Assembly (NCBI RefSeq): GCF_000764225.1
Contig: NZ_JQED01000009.1
Coordinates: 1 to 64,000 of the forward strand
Source: Colwellia psychrerythraea
GTDB taxonomy: Bacteria; Pseudomonadota; Gammaproteobacteria; Enterobacterales; Alteromonadaceae
DNA: 64,000 nucleotides
Direction of reading: 5' to 3'
Part shown: positions 1 to 7,717 of the stretch, in pieces
Layout: each line of letters opens with the position of its first letter
Numbering within the stretch: position 1 is the stretch's first letter
Notes under the pieces: generated by a model
What the model saw: only the letters and a program-made list of their open reading frames with translations
Database searches by the model: none
What the model was told of the DNA's origin: nothing
Program-made: the position numbers and the translations under genes

Positions 1-27
1 ATGCGAAAAAAACTAAATTCCTTGACT

Positions 28-114
28 GATGCCGATCACTCAAGTTAGATTTTACTGAGGTCTACTGGCAGACAAAAAAGTGATCGGCTTGAATGGTATT
101 GAGCGATCGGCATC
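28..114. repeat. Three-part inverted repeat, possible insertion-sequence end
   Basis: GATGCCGATCACTCAA (28-43) is mirrored by TTGAGCGATCGGCATC (99-114) with one mismatch, and GTGATCGGC in between (80-88) is the exact complement of 31-39. An open frame running from base 1 to the TAG at 46-48 could be the end of a transposase, because it is cut by the window edge and stops inside the left arm. No transposase domain can be seen, so an IS terminus is inference; a structured intergenic element is the alternative. Bases 115-290 hold nothing recognisable. Confidence 0.4.
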
Positions 115-290
115 ATAGTATTACGCACATTAGTTAACTTTACTGTTTTTAGTCTATTATTTTATCTATTTTCTAAGGTTTTTGGCTGGTTGTACTCTGC
201 ATCACCAAATAAAAAATAAAACATTTAGGTAGCTCGGTTCAAACATCGCTAACAAAAAATCAAACTAAAACTGTATAGGCGTTAATACCT

Positions 291-545
291 ATGTCATGTA
301 TTAAAACTCGATTTATATTTTTAACTTTAATTCTTTGTGGTTGTACTTCAAGTTCTGCGCCAAGTTATTATGAGCCAGGCTGTGGTAAAGCCGATGCATA
401 TTGCATTGCTGAAATTGTTGCTTATGTAATAGACCAACCTGAGTCTAGTAAAAAATGTTCTGCTATGGTGGGTGAACAGAAAAAATCTTGTGATACGCAA
501 GTAAAAGCATTGAAAAAGCATATAAATGACGCAAGTAAAAAGTAA
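291..545 (+). CDS. Small putative lipoprotein
   Basis: An 84-residue protein of unknown function. The N terminus has a basic start, a hydrophobic stretch and a lipobox-like LCGC ending at Cys18, so it is probably exported and lipid-anchored. The mature part is short, polar and carries four further cysteines (CGK, YC, KKC, KSC), which could form disulfides in the periplasm. It ends in a Lys-rich tail. The next gene follows after about 30 bases on the same strand and encodes a small membrane protein, so the two may be co-transcribed. I do not recognise a family; the lipoprotein call rests only on the signal peptide. Confidence 0.55.
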   Translation: MSCIKTRFIFLTLILCGCTSSSAPSYYEPGCGKADAYCIAEIVAYVIDQPESSKKCSAMVGEQKKSCDTQVKALKKHINDASKK

Positions 546-576
546 ATATAACAATAATATGAACAGGACATTCATC

Positions 577-855
577 ATGGAAGAAGTTGTTACTGAAGCT
601 GCTCGTCCCCTATTACGATTATTCTTTTACATCTTTCGAGGCATACTTTGGCTTGCTTGGGATTTATCTGTTCAAACAATTGGCTGGAGTGTTGGTTGGT
701 GTTTCTTACGTATAATAACAGTCGGCAACTTTCCTAAACATAAGATTTCAGAGCAGAAAAACGCACCTTTAAGGCTATCATTATTAGTAGAGTTTTTGGG
801 TATGGCCATCATTGGCTTTATAACAATGGTATTTTATCGTTTAGCTTTTCAATAG
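577..855 (+). CDS. Small membrane protein, unknown function
   Basis: A 92-residue protein starting at the ATG at 577, chosen because AGGA sits eight bases upstream; in-frame starts at 526 and 559 lack a comparable ribosome binding site, and 526 would overlap the lipoprotein gene. The sequence has an aromatic hydrophobic segment (residues about 10-45, rich in Trp and Phe) and a second membrane helix near the C terminus, with a basic linker between. This predicts a two- or three-pass inner-membrane protein. No family recognised. It follows the putative lipoprotein gene closely. Confidence 0.5.
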   Translation: MEEVVTEAARPLLRLFFYIFRGILWLAWDLSVQTIGWSVGWCFLRIITVGNFPKHKISEQKNAPLRLSLLVEFLGMAIIGFITMVFYRLAFQ

Positions 856-1035
856 CACTTAATTCACAACAAACCTATGTGGTTCGACTAACAACCTGCT
901 TAATCTCTTTTTAATCTAGCCAGCAATAATTTCTCCCTTAACAAAGCGTAAATTGCCTAACTTTATTTTGTATTTAAACCTTTTAGTTACTTTTTGTCTC
1001 TAAATATTGATTTTAACTATCTGAAAAGGAAGATC

Positions 1036-1785
1036 ATGAAACTTTTAGCCACTATTTTATTCATTACCGCCTTACTTGCCATCAATGCGCTAGCAGAGCC
1101 TAGCAAGAAAGTACTAATCGTAGCATCTAACATGATAGATATGGGAGATCCTGAAAAGCATGACGCCAGAAATAATTTATGGGAGTTTGCGCCCCCTTAC
1201 CACATTTTTGTTAGCCACGGCTTTGAAGTTGACTTTGTCTCACCTAAAGGTGGAGAAGTTCAGTTTATGATGGATCCTTTAGGTATCAGCAGCTACACCA
1301 TCAAACATGAAGGGTTCTTAGAAAAAGCAAACAGTTCAATCTCCCCTTCTCAAATTAATCCAAATAACTATTGGGCCGTATTCATTGGCGGTGGTTATGG
1401 TGTGATGTTTGATGTTGCTGATAACCAAAAGATCCACGCTATTATCAGAAGTATATATGAAACAGGTGGTGTCATAGGTGTTGGTGGTCATGGCTCTGCA
1501 GGCATAGTCAACGTATCACTCTCTAACGGTGAGTTTTTGGTAAAAGGAAAAAAAATAGCTGGATTTCCTAACTCCACTGAAGAGTCTAAGTCGTGGGCTA
1601 AACAAGGTACGCTATTGCCTTTTCTTATCGAAAGTCAACTTAACAAGAATGGTGCTATCGCTCAGAATAAGAAAACACTTAAAGATAAACACGCAGTGGT
1701 TACCGATCAACGTATTATTTCAACAATGTTTTTGCCTTCAGCTGCACTTGTTGCAAAAGAAATGATAATCTTGAAGCAACAGTAG
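1036..1785 (+). CDS. Exported DJ-1/PfpI-family protein lacking the usual cysteine
   Basis: A 249-residue protein of the type 1 glutamine amidotransferase-like (DJ-1/PfpI/Hsp31) superfamily. The ATG at 1036 is preferred over an upstream TTG at 994 because AAGGAAGA precedes it and it begins a clear signal peptide (cleavage expected after NALA, residue 20). The fold signatures are present: the strand KKVLIVASN, the Glu-containing LWEFAPPY, VFIGGGYG, and the nucleophile-elbow region GGVIGVGGHGSAG. In active relatives that last motif reads like VCHGPAG; here the position of the nucleophilic Cys is Gly151, with His152 kept. The protein may therefore be a non-catalytic periplasmic member or use different chemistry. 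It stands alone between unrelated genes. Confidence 0.75.
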   Translation: MKLLATILFITALLAINALAEPSKKVLIVASNMIDMGDPEKHDARNNLWEFAPPYHIFVSHGFEVDFVSPKGGEVQFMMDPLGISSYTIKHEGFLEKANSSISPSQINPNNYWAVFIGGGYGVMFDVADNQKIHAIIRSIYETGGVIGVGGHGSAGIVNVSLSNGEFLVKGKKIAGFPNSTEESKSWAKQGTLLPFLIESQLNKNGAIAQNKKTLKDKHAVVTDQRIISTMFLPSAALVAKEMIILKQQ

Positions 1786-2048
1786 CAACGTTTGTTAGAA
1801 ACCTCTGGTTATCGACTAACGCTTTTACATAAATTCAGCTGTTAGATATCAATATAAGTACTGATATCGACTCGTACTTCATCATTCAGTCCAAGCTAAA
1901 AGCAATACTGTAGGCGTGATAATTTACATACAAGAAACTTAACACACGGCTAAATAGGGCAACCAACAGCTAGCTGATTGCTCTTGGATTTATACCCCGT
2001 TAGAAGATGGACATTTAATCATCTTTATATCGTAAGGAATTTAAATAA

Positions 2049-2318
2049 TTGGGCACAACAAAAGGGAATAACTATTACAAGCTATTTATCGTTTCTATTA
2101 AATATGCTCTGTATTTTATTGTTCCCCTAACGGTATTGATTTTTTGCATCGAATTAGGATTTGAACTCAATGACGGCGGCTCAATAGGTTTATTTTTCAC
2201 CAAAGAGTTCATAACTACCTTCATATTCCATGAATTAATGTTTATCTTTTATTTTGGTGTATTTTTAATCGTATTTATAATACGTTTGTTACTGACTAGA
2301 TTAGAAAAAAAGCAGTAA
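2049..2318 (+). CDS. Small membrane protein, unknown function
   Basis: An 89-residue protein read from a TTG start with AAGGA about ten bases upstream. It has two hydrophobic segments (residues about 12-33 and 52-78) separated by a short acidic loop and ends in a basic tail, predicting a two-pass inner-membrane protein. I recognise no family. The preceding 260 bases (1786-2048) hold no clear gene. The unusual start codon and lack of homology lower confidence. Confidence 0.4.
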   Translation: MGTTKGNNYYKLFIVSIKYALYFIVPLTVLIFCIELGFELNDGGSIGLFFTKEFITTFIFHELMFIFYFGVFLIVFIIRLLLTRLEKKQ

Positions 2319-2416
2319 AAGAAATACGATAATTTGGCCCCAACAATAACCTGAACCTACGCCTTAGATTTTAGCAAAAATTATTAAATAATTATGTCGC
2401 ATAACAAGGAGTTGCT

Positions 2417-2929
2417 GTGATATCGGATAAAAAATCTTATGTAATTGATAGAGTGTTGCATTGGTCATGCTCTCTTCTCATTTTATTTATGTTATTAGTT
2501 ATGGGCTCTCAAATTCATAATACCGACTATAGGATTAAGGGGGCTATTGAGCATAAGCAAGATGCGATAGAGGTCCATTTCATCATGGGGGCTTTAGTAT
2601 TACTGCTCATATTTTCAAGAATTGTTTGGTCAAAGTTCTTTCTAGCTGAATCTCGTAAAACAACATTTAACAGCCTAATGCACAAAAACATTGTCAACCT
2701 TGTGCATTTTTCAATGTATTTGGTTTTGTTTTCATTAATGGTATCCGGTTTTTTAATGGTGACAAACTATGAACACCCTCTTTCGATTTTAAATATTATT
2801 TCTTTCTCCCTTGGCGAAACTAGACTATTTATCTTTAACCAAGCAAATCAGATTCACCTCTATTTAGAAAGTGCTATTTATTTTTTAATCGCTTTGCATT
2901 TCACAGGTGCTTTATATAGTCGACGATAA
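2417..2929 (+). CDS. Cytochrome b561-family membrane protein
   Basis: A 170-residue, four-helix membrane protein read from GTG with AAGGA six bases upstream. It resembles the bacterial cytochrome b561 family, diheme membrane proteins that move electrons between quinol and partner proteins. Histidines that could bind heme lie in or near the helices: His15 (LHWS), His54 (EVHFIMG), His97 (VHFSMY), His147 and His161 (ALHFTG). Length is close to the family's usual 170-180. A dedicated electron partner is not visible next to it. The family call is good; the physiological role is unknown. Confidence 0.75.
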   Translation: MISDKKSYVIDRVLHWSCSLLILFMLLVMGSQIHNTDYRIKGAIEHKQDAIEVHFIMGALVLLLIFSRIVWSKFFLAESRKTTFNSLMHKNIVNLVHFSMYLVLFSLMVSGFLMVTNYEHPLSILNIISFSLGETRLFIFNQANQIHLYLESAIYFLIALHFTGALYSRR

Positions 2930-3012
2930 AGTAACTCACAAAGTAATCAAAAAACTAAAAATAGTTTGCCATTGTTTAGACCTTACCTATTATTAACGTA
3001 AGGAGACTTATC

Positions 3013-3249
3013 ATGGCTAAACCTGTACGTGCGTCTGATACACCTTTTGCAGTAGCGGTTGAAAAAGGTAAAAAATATTCTTGGTGCTCTTGTGGTAAAA
3101 GCCAGAAACAACCATTTTGTGATGGCTCTCATAAAGGCTCTGAATTCTCACCGGTGAGGTTTACGGCGACAGAGTCTACACAAGTGTATTTTTGTGGCTG
3201 TAAACAAACAGCATCACAACCCTTGTGTGATGGTAGCCACAAGTCATAA
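3013..3249 (+). CDS. Tandem CDGSH iron-sulfur domain protein
   Basis: A 78-residue protein containing two CDGSH zinc-finger-type (mitoNEET-like) motifs. The first has Cys25, Cys27, Cys36 and His40 (FCDGSHKG); the second has Cys61, Cys63, Cys72 and His76 (LCDGSHKS). Each set matches the three-Cys-one-His pattern that holds a labile 2Fe-2S cluster in this family. The two motifs nearly fill the protein, so it is a soluble two-cluster protein of the small bacterial type. Function in bacteria is not settled; redox sensing or cluster transfer are suggested for relatives. It has its own strong ribosome site (TAAGGAG) and no obvious operon partner. Confidence 0.9.
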   Translation: MAKPVRASDTPFAVAVEKGKKYSWCSCGKSQKQPFCDGSHKGSEFSPVRFTATESTQVYFCGCKQTASQPLCDGSHKS

Positions 3250-3346
3250 CAAATAGTAATTGGTCATGTCGCATTGTATTTAACAACGGGAAAGGTTTTA
3301 TTGATGAGCTGTTTTACTTCAGTATTATGTTTTTAAAGGTAACTTT

Positions 3347-3661
3347 ATGATTACATGGCCTTGCATGCTAAAACTTGATGGCGATGATGAGCTTATTTAC
3401 TTACCTTCTCAAGCAGATTTTATTGTTGAATGTCACGAGGTACTCTTAAGTGATACCGACAATGTTATAGATTCACGGGGAAATAGTTACTTAATACAAG
3501 CAACTTCACAGAACCTGAAGTTGCTCCCTACAGAGCGTGTATTCACTGTGGATGAAGTGACGAGTTTGCTAAGGGCGCATGAGTTTCAAAAGGCAACTCT
3601 TTGCCTCGCTAAGATTCACTTTGTATCGGTGTCAGATGCGATAAGATCACTCGCTTATTAA
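3347..3661 (+). CDS. Conserved hypothetical protein, resembles DUF4144
   Basis: A 104-residue soluble protein with AAAGG upstream of its ATG. The opening (ITWPCMLKLDGDDELIYL) resembles a small family of unknown function found in Vibrio, Shewanella and relatives that I recall as DUF4144; this is from memory and not checked. It has no signal peptide, membrane segment or catalytic motif that I can see. It ends in a helical C-terminal part (FTVDEVTSLLRAHEFQKA). No functional link to neighbours. Confidence 0.6.
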   Translation: MITWPCMLKLDGDDELIYLPSQADFIVECHEVLLSDTDNVIDSRGNSYLIQATSQNLKLLPTERVFTVDEVTSLLRAHEFQKATLCLAKIHFVSVSDAIRSLAY

Positions 3662-3740
3662 TGAGGATATTATGCTGTAAGGCAGAGGAGGCAATATTAA
3701 TTATTATGATGACCCCGAAAATGTCAAAAAATATATTCAA

Positions 3741-4265
3741 ATGTGTAAAGGATATGATGGAAATAATATCTATCAACTTCTGAGTAAATCACTGCCAGTT
3801 AAGTCATCATTACTTGAATTAGGCTCTGGAGGGGGGCTAGACATTGAGTATTTAAAGAGAGTGTATTCCATAACAGGCTCAGATTTATCAGACGCCTTTT
3901 TGAACGTATGCAAAGCAAAGCATCCTGACGTGCCTTTTTTGAAACTCAATGTACAAAAACTTGAAGTAAATGAGCTATATGACTGTATCTACTCAAATAA
4001 AGTATTGCACCATTTAACAAGAGAAGAATTAAAAGCGTCACTTTTTCAACAAGCATCAATCTTAACCTCTAAAGGCCTTATAGCCCACTCATTCTGGCTC
4101 GGTGATACAGATGAAGAAATGAATGGTTTGTTATTTACTTACTATAACCCAGACGAACTTATTAGTATTATTTCTCAATCATACGACGTAGTTTCTACGT
4201 TAAGTTATCAAGAATTTGAGGAAGATGACTCACTCTTTGTGGTTGCAAGAATAAAAGAGGTTTAA
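3741..4265 (+). CDS. Class I SAM-dependent methyltransferase, N terminus probably longer
   Basis: A methyltransferase of the Rossmann class: motif I is LLELGSGGGLD, followed by the acidic strand end (ITGSDLSDAF), a VLHHLT motif and the beta-sheet element KGLIAHSFW. Substrate unknown. The first ATG at 3741 gives 174 residues, but the same frame is open back to a stop at 3678-3680 and reads NYYDDPENVKKYIQ just before it, which resembles the N terminus of related methyltransferases (YY...NV..YI.M..GYDG). There is no ATG, GTG or TTG in that extension; an ATT at 3696 lies four bases after a very strong AGAGGAGG. The true start may thus be the ATT at 3696. The listed start is the conservative choice. 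Confidence 0.75.
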   Translation: MCKGYDGNNIYQLLSKSLPVKSSLLELGSGGGLDIEYLKRVYSITGSDLSDAFLNVCKAKHPDVPFLKLNVQKLEVNELYDCIYSNKVLHHLTREELKASLFQQASILTSKGLIAHSFWLGDTDEEMNGLLFTYYNPDELISIISQSYDVVSTLSYQEFEEDDSLFVVARIKEV

Positions 4266-4366
4266 AAGTAATTAACGCGTTACTTGCGTGCTTTATTGAG
4301 AGAGCCATTTCTAAAACATAAAATATACAGTAATCATTGTCACGAACAGTATGAAGTTAGGTCATA

Positions 4367-4720
4367 ATGAAAAATAATAGCGAAATAGTCGATCGACTAC
4401 GAGACCGTATTCCAACATTTAAATGTACGCCAGGTTGTCATGATTGTTGCGGACCGGTAACAACGTCTTCAGAAGAAATGTCACGTCTGCCCGTAAAAAC
4501 CATTGCTGAACATGAAGCTGCATTAGATCAATATAACTGCGTGCATCTTGGACCTAATGGCTGCGAGGTATACGAGGAGCGTCCGTTGATTTGCCGCGTA
4601 TTTGGAACAACCCCGAATATGCCCTGTCCCAATGGTTGTCGACCAGAAGATATGATTGACTCGAAAGTTGAACAACAGGTTCATTACTACATTAAGAATA
4701 CACGACAAGTTTTGGTATAA
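4367..4720 (+). CDS. YkgJ-type cysteine cluster protein
   Basis: A 117-residue protein with the pattern of the YkgJ/Fe-S-oxidoreductase-like cysteine cluster family (putative metal-binding proteins, often Zn or Fe). An N-terminal CTPGCHDCC group (Cys20, 24, 27, 28) is followed by YNCVHLGPNGCEVYEERP and LICRVFG, then a C-terminal CPNGC group. The PxxCRxFxxxP signature of the family is recognisable as PLICRVFGTTP. No enzymatic function is established for the family. Stands alone between the methyltransferase and a DUF4287 protein, all on the plus strand with intergenic gaps of 80-100 bases. Confidence 0.8.
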   Translation: MKNNSEIVDRLRDRIPTFKCTPGCHDCCGPVTTSSEEMSRLPVKTIAEHEAALDQYNCVHLGPNGCEVYEERPLICRVFGTTPNMPCPNGCRPEDMIDSKVEQQVHYYIKNTRQVLV

Positions 4721-4801
4721 TACCAAGCCGGTGGATTTATTACTCAACTTAACGTAAATGAGTCCATTAGACAGCGGAAATATTTAAGTAAAGGTGAATG
4801 T

Positions 4802-5344
4802 ATGGATAAAGCACTGCAAACAATGATTAATAATATGCCTGAAAAAACAGGTAAAAACCTTAAAGAATGGCTTCACATATTGCATAAAGAAAACATTGAG
4901 AAACATTCAATCGCAGTGAAGTTTTTAAAAACTGAATATGGGGTAACCCATGGATTTGCCAATACAATAGTTACCTTATCAAAAGAGCAAAATGAAACGT
5001 CTGAAGATCTTGTGGTAAACCAATATAAGGGCAAAGAGTTACTTAAGCCAATTTATAACCTATTGATTTCTACCATCGAACAATTTGGCTCTGATGTAGT
5101 TATAACCCCGAAAAAAGCCAGTGTTAGTCTTATTAGAAAAAAGCAATTTGCCTTAATAAAACCTGCTACCAAAACAAGAATTGATTTAGGCTTAAAGTTA
5201 AAAGATATCGACGTTCAAGGCCGTCTAGAAAACTCAGGTCCCTTTGGTGCTATGTGCACACATAGAATACAGCTTCATACTATTGCTGATATTGATGCAG
5301 AGGTAATTGAATGGCTATCGATGGCTTATAAAAAATCGGTATAA
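4802..5344 (+). CDS. DUF4287/DUF5655 domain protein
   Basis: A 180-residue soluble protein with two recognisable parts. The N-terminal 65 residues (KTGKNLKEWLHIL, followed by KFLKTEYGVTHGFANTIV) match the DUF4287 pattern, and residues about 70-178 (YKGKELLKPIYNLL, ITPKKASVSLIRKKQFA, and the end in HTIADIDAEVIEWL) match DUF5655. The DUF5655 part resembles a predicted nucleic-acid-associated transport/phosphate-like domain whose role is not known. The two domains commonly occur fused in this order. The call of function stays open; no neighbour gives a hint. Confidence 0.75.
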   Translation: MDKALQTMINNMPEKTGKNLKEWLHILHKENIEKHSIAVKFLKTEYGVTHGFANTIVTLSKEQNETSEDLVVNQYKGKELLKPIYNLLISTIEQFGSDVVITPKKASVSLIRKKQFALIKPATKTRIDLGLKLKDIDVQGRLENSGPFGAMCTHRIQLHTIADIDAEVIEWLSMAYKKSV

Positions 5345-5487
5345 TACGTAGTTAAACATCAGTTGAATTAGGTAAGATCAGGTTGAATAATCTTGACTAC
5401 TTAACCTCACCTCAATAAATTCACCAACAATGAATCAATAGAAGCATTGCCCTTATATGGGCTTTTTATCAATCAGGAAATTTAGTT

Positions 5488-5763
5488 ATGCAATCCATAT
5501 TAGTCTTTTTAGTTTTGTTTTATTTTGTTGCCTTTGCTTATGACAAAACAATTGATAATGAGATTAAACGCGACCAATCATTGGCAGACAAGTTAACCGA
5601 ATATAAATACTTTCATTCACTGCAATCTAGGCCTAAAGCACTTTCTGGCGTATTGAGTTTTAAATTTTATGGCATCTCAACGCTATTAAATGTTGTTGGC
5701 AGTACTTTTTCTTTGATGATGTATTTTGCTTTGATTATTGGACTTTATTTATTATTCCAATAA
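5488..5763 (+). CDS. Small membrane protein, unknown function
   Basis: A 91-residue protein with AGGAAA seven bases before its ATG. It has a hydrophobic N-terminal segment (residues 1-17), a charged middle (KTIDNEIKRDQSLADKLTEYKY) and a hydrophobic C-terminal half (residues about 65-91), predicting two membrane helices. No family recognised. A GCCC-TTATAT-GGGC hairpin followed by five T (5449-5467) lies just upstream and may separate it from the previous gene, though its stem is only four base pairs. A longer hairpin follows the stop codon. Confidence 0.5.
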   Translation: MQSILVFLVLFYFVAFAYDKTIDNEIKRDQSLADKLTEYKYFHSLQSRPKALSGVLSFKFYGISTLLNVVGSTFSLMMYFALIIGLYLLFQ

Positions 5764-5771
5764 AGCGCTAT

Positions 5772-5794
5772 GTGCAGAGTCACTTGCTCTGCAC
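5772..5794 (+). terminator. Hairpin after the small membrane protein gene
   Basis: GTGCAGAG (5772-5779) and CTCTGCAC (5787-5794) form a perfect eight-base stem with a seven-base loop, nine bases after the stop codon. There is no clear T tract, so it is a weak terminator or an RNA-stabilising hairpin. Confidence 0.45.
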
Positions 5795-5890
5795 TACAGT
5801 CAAAATCTCGCCTAAAACAGAACTAAGTGAATTTTAATTGTGTCTTGATGGTCTTATGAGCACGAAATATTTTTAAATAATGGATAACCG

Positions 5891-6493
5891 ATGAACTTTG
5901 ATATGTCAGAACTCGCGGTTCAAGAAAAATATCGCTTATTAAATGGCGGTGTAACCCCAAGGCCCATAGCTTGGATAAGTACTCGCTCAAAAGCTGGCGT
6001 AGATAATCTCGCACCCTACTCGTTTTTTACGGTGGCTAGCTGTAACCCTCCTGTACTTCTCTACACACAGGTGACGCAACGAAATGGCATTGATAAGGAT
6101 ACCTTGCAAAATTTGCGAGAAACCGGCGAATGTGTAGTTAACATTGTTAATTCCACTTTATTAGAAAAGATGAACATCACCAGTACTAGCATTGCGATTG
6201 ATGAAAGTGAGTTTGACCTAGCAAAGGTTAAGCAAAGTACAAGTTGTAAGGTCGATGCTTTTTCAGTTGCTGAATCACCGATTCGATACGAATGTACCTT
6301 AAGAAAAGTCATCTCTATCGGAGATTTACCGGCAGGCGGAAGCATTATTTTGTTAGATGTAAAATCTGTGTATGTAAGAGATGACCTTTACAGTGATGAA
6401 GGCATCAACCAAGCATTAATTGACTCTGTTGGTAAAATGGGAGGCGATGGTTATAGCCATACATCTCACTATGTGTCGTTAAACCGACCTTAG
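5891..6493 (+). CDS. Flavin reductase-like domain protein (flavoredoxin type)
   Basis: A 200-residue protein of the FMN-binding split-barrel flavin reductase-like family. Seen: the N-terminal RLLNGGVTPRPIAWIST, PYSFFTVASCNPPVLLY and the DTLQNLRETGECVVNIV block, which together form the FMN-binding region in flavoredoxin-like proteins. Relatives bind FMN and reduce flavins or act as small electron carriers; the substrate here cannot be told. Length is typical. No partner oxygenase lies nearby, so it is likely a stand-alone flavoprotein. Confidence 0.8.
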   Translation: MNFDMSELAVQEKYRLLNGGVTPRPIAWISTRSKAGVDNLAPYSFFTVASCNPPVLLYTQVTQRNGIDKDTLQNLRETGECVVNIVNSTLLEKMNITSTSIAIDESEFDLAKVKQSTSCKVDAFSVAESPIRYECTLRKVISIGDLPAGGSIILLDVKSVYVRDDLYSDEGINQALIDSVGKMGGDGYSHTSHYVSLNRP

Positions 6494-6637
6494 AAAACAA
6501 GTGGTAGCACATGTATTGCCATACTATGACGATTGTTTTGTTATCAAAAATCAGCTGTTTTTGTTAGCGCGCTTCGTATAGAATCCTGCTCTATAATTTT
6601 TACTCGATAAAATTATTAAAACTAAGAAATTTCAAAT

Positions 6638-6674
6638 GGGGGAAGTTCAAACTATAACAGTTAACGAACTCCCC
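6638..6674 (+). other. Hairpin upstream of the MYG1-family gene
   Basis: GGGGGAAGTTC (6638-6648) can pair with GAACTCCCC (6666-6674), with a bulge and a 17-base loop. It ends 32 bases before the ATG and is followed by a second pyrimidine-rich CCCC tract, so it could fold in the 5' leader of the next gene. No T tract follows. Confidence 0.35.
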
Positions 6675-6706
6675 TTATTATCCCCTTCTAACATGATAAG
6701 TAACAA

Positions 6707-7576
6707 ATGACCGATAAAGTAATAGCAACTCATAATGGTAGTTTTCATGCAGATGATGTTTTTAGCATCGCAGCACTTAAGAACATCTTTCCTTCTTTTA
6801 AGCTGATACGTACTCGTGATTTAGACGTTATCAGCAAAGCCGACATTGTAATAGATGTAGGGGGAGAATATGATGCTGATGCAGGCCGATTTGACCATCA
6901 TCAACGTGGCGGTGCTGGTGAGCGTGAAAATGGCATTCCTTACTCTTCATTTGGTTTGATTTGGAAAAAATATGGTCTAAAAATATGCCAAAATAATCAA
7001 GAGGTTGCTGACAGTGTTGATGCTGGTTTAGTATCAACAATTGATGCTATTGATTGTGGTCATGTAGAAGGAGTTCCGCAAGGCATCAGCCTTAGTCAAA
7101 CTATTTCAATGTTTAACCCAACGTGGCAAGAAGACAGTCATTTTGACACTTGTTTCGAAGAAGCCGTTGATTTTGCATCACGCGTATTAACGCGATTTAT
7201 TGCTTCTGCGAGCGGTGGCATTAGCGCAAAAGACCTTGTCGCGAAAGCTATCGATGAAGCAGAAGATCCTAGAGTCATCGTACTTGAAAAGTATATTCCG
7301 TGGAAAAGAACTGTCCATGCCTTATCTGCAGAAGCATTATACATGATATACCCGTCACCTACGGGCCAATGGAGAATTCAAACGGTACCTGTTGAACCAG
7401 GTTCATTTGAAGACAGGAAGCCACTACCTATGCAGTGGGCTGGTTTATCTGATGATGCACTTAAAGAAGTTACGGGCATTGATGATGCTATGTTTTGCCA
7501 TAATGGTTTATTTATCGCTGGTGCAGAGTCATTTGAAAGTACCATGAAAATGGCTGCTATCGCACTTCAAGCATAA
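6707..7576 (+). CDS. MYG1-family (UPF0160) predicted metal-dependent hydrolase
   Basis: A 289-residue MYG1 family protein. Hallmarks: the N-terminal VIATHNGSFHADDVFS, the acidic IDVGGEYDADAGRFDHHQRG with a DHH motif, and the downstream STIDAIDCG. These are metal-ligand motifs shared with DHH phosphoesterases, and a eukaryotic MYG1 has been described as a 3'-5' RNA exonuclease; the bacterial role is not established. The protein is full length for the family. It is preceded by a possible 5' leader hairpin and followed by a convergent unknown gene. Confidence 0.88.
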   Translation: MTDKVIATHNGSFHADDVFSIAALKNIFPSFKLIRTRDLDVISKADIVIDVGGEYDADAGRFDHHQRGGAGERENGIPYSSFGLIWKKYGLKICQNNQEVADSVDAGLVSTIDAIDCGHVEGVPQGISLSQTISMFNPTWQEDSHFDTCFEEAVDFASRVLTRFIASASGGISAKDLVAKAIDEAEDPRVIVLEKYIPWKRTVHALSAEALYMIYPSPTGQWRIQTVPVEPGSFEDRKPLPMQWAGLSDDALKEVTGIDDAMFCHNGLFIAGAESFESTMKMAAIALQA

Positions 7577-7717
7577 TAAAAGCATCCTATCACCGCTTTG
7601 TTTATTTTGGTTTTTAACTTCATAATTAAAACGTGATGTTATAGCTCTGCTTCAAATGAGGTAGGGCTTAACGCAACTTATAGTAAGTTAGTAAAGCCAA
7701 GCAGCTTTATAATTTAA

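Noticed and set aside
348..578. Minus-strand frame of 76 residues
   Set aside because: It overlaps the better-supported plus-strand lipoprotein gene and its neighbour.
6831..7040. His-rich minus-strand frame within the MYG1-family gene
   Set aside because: It is antisense to conserved motifs and has no support.
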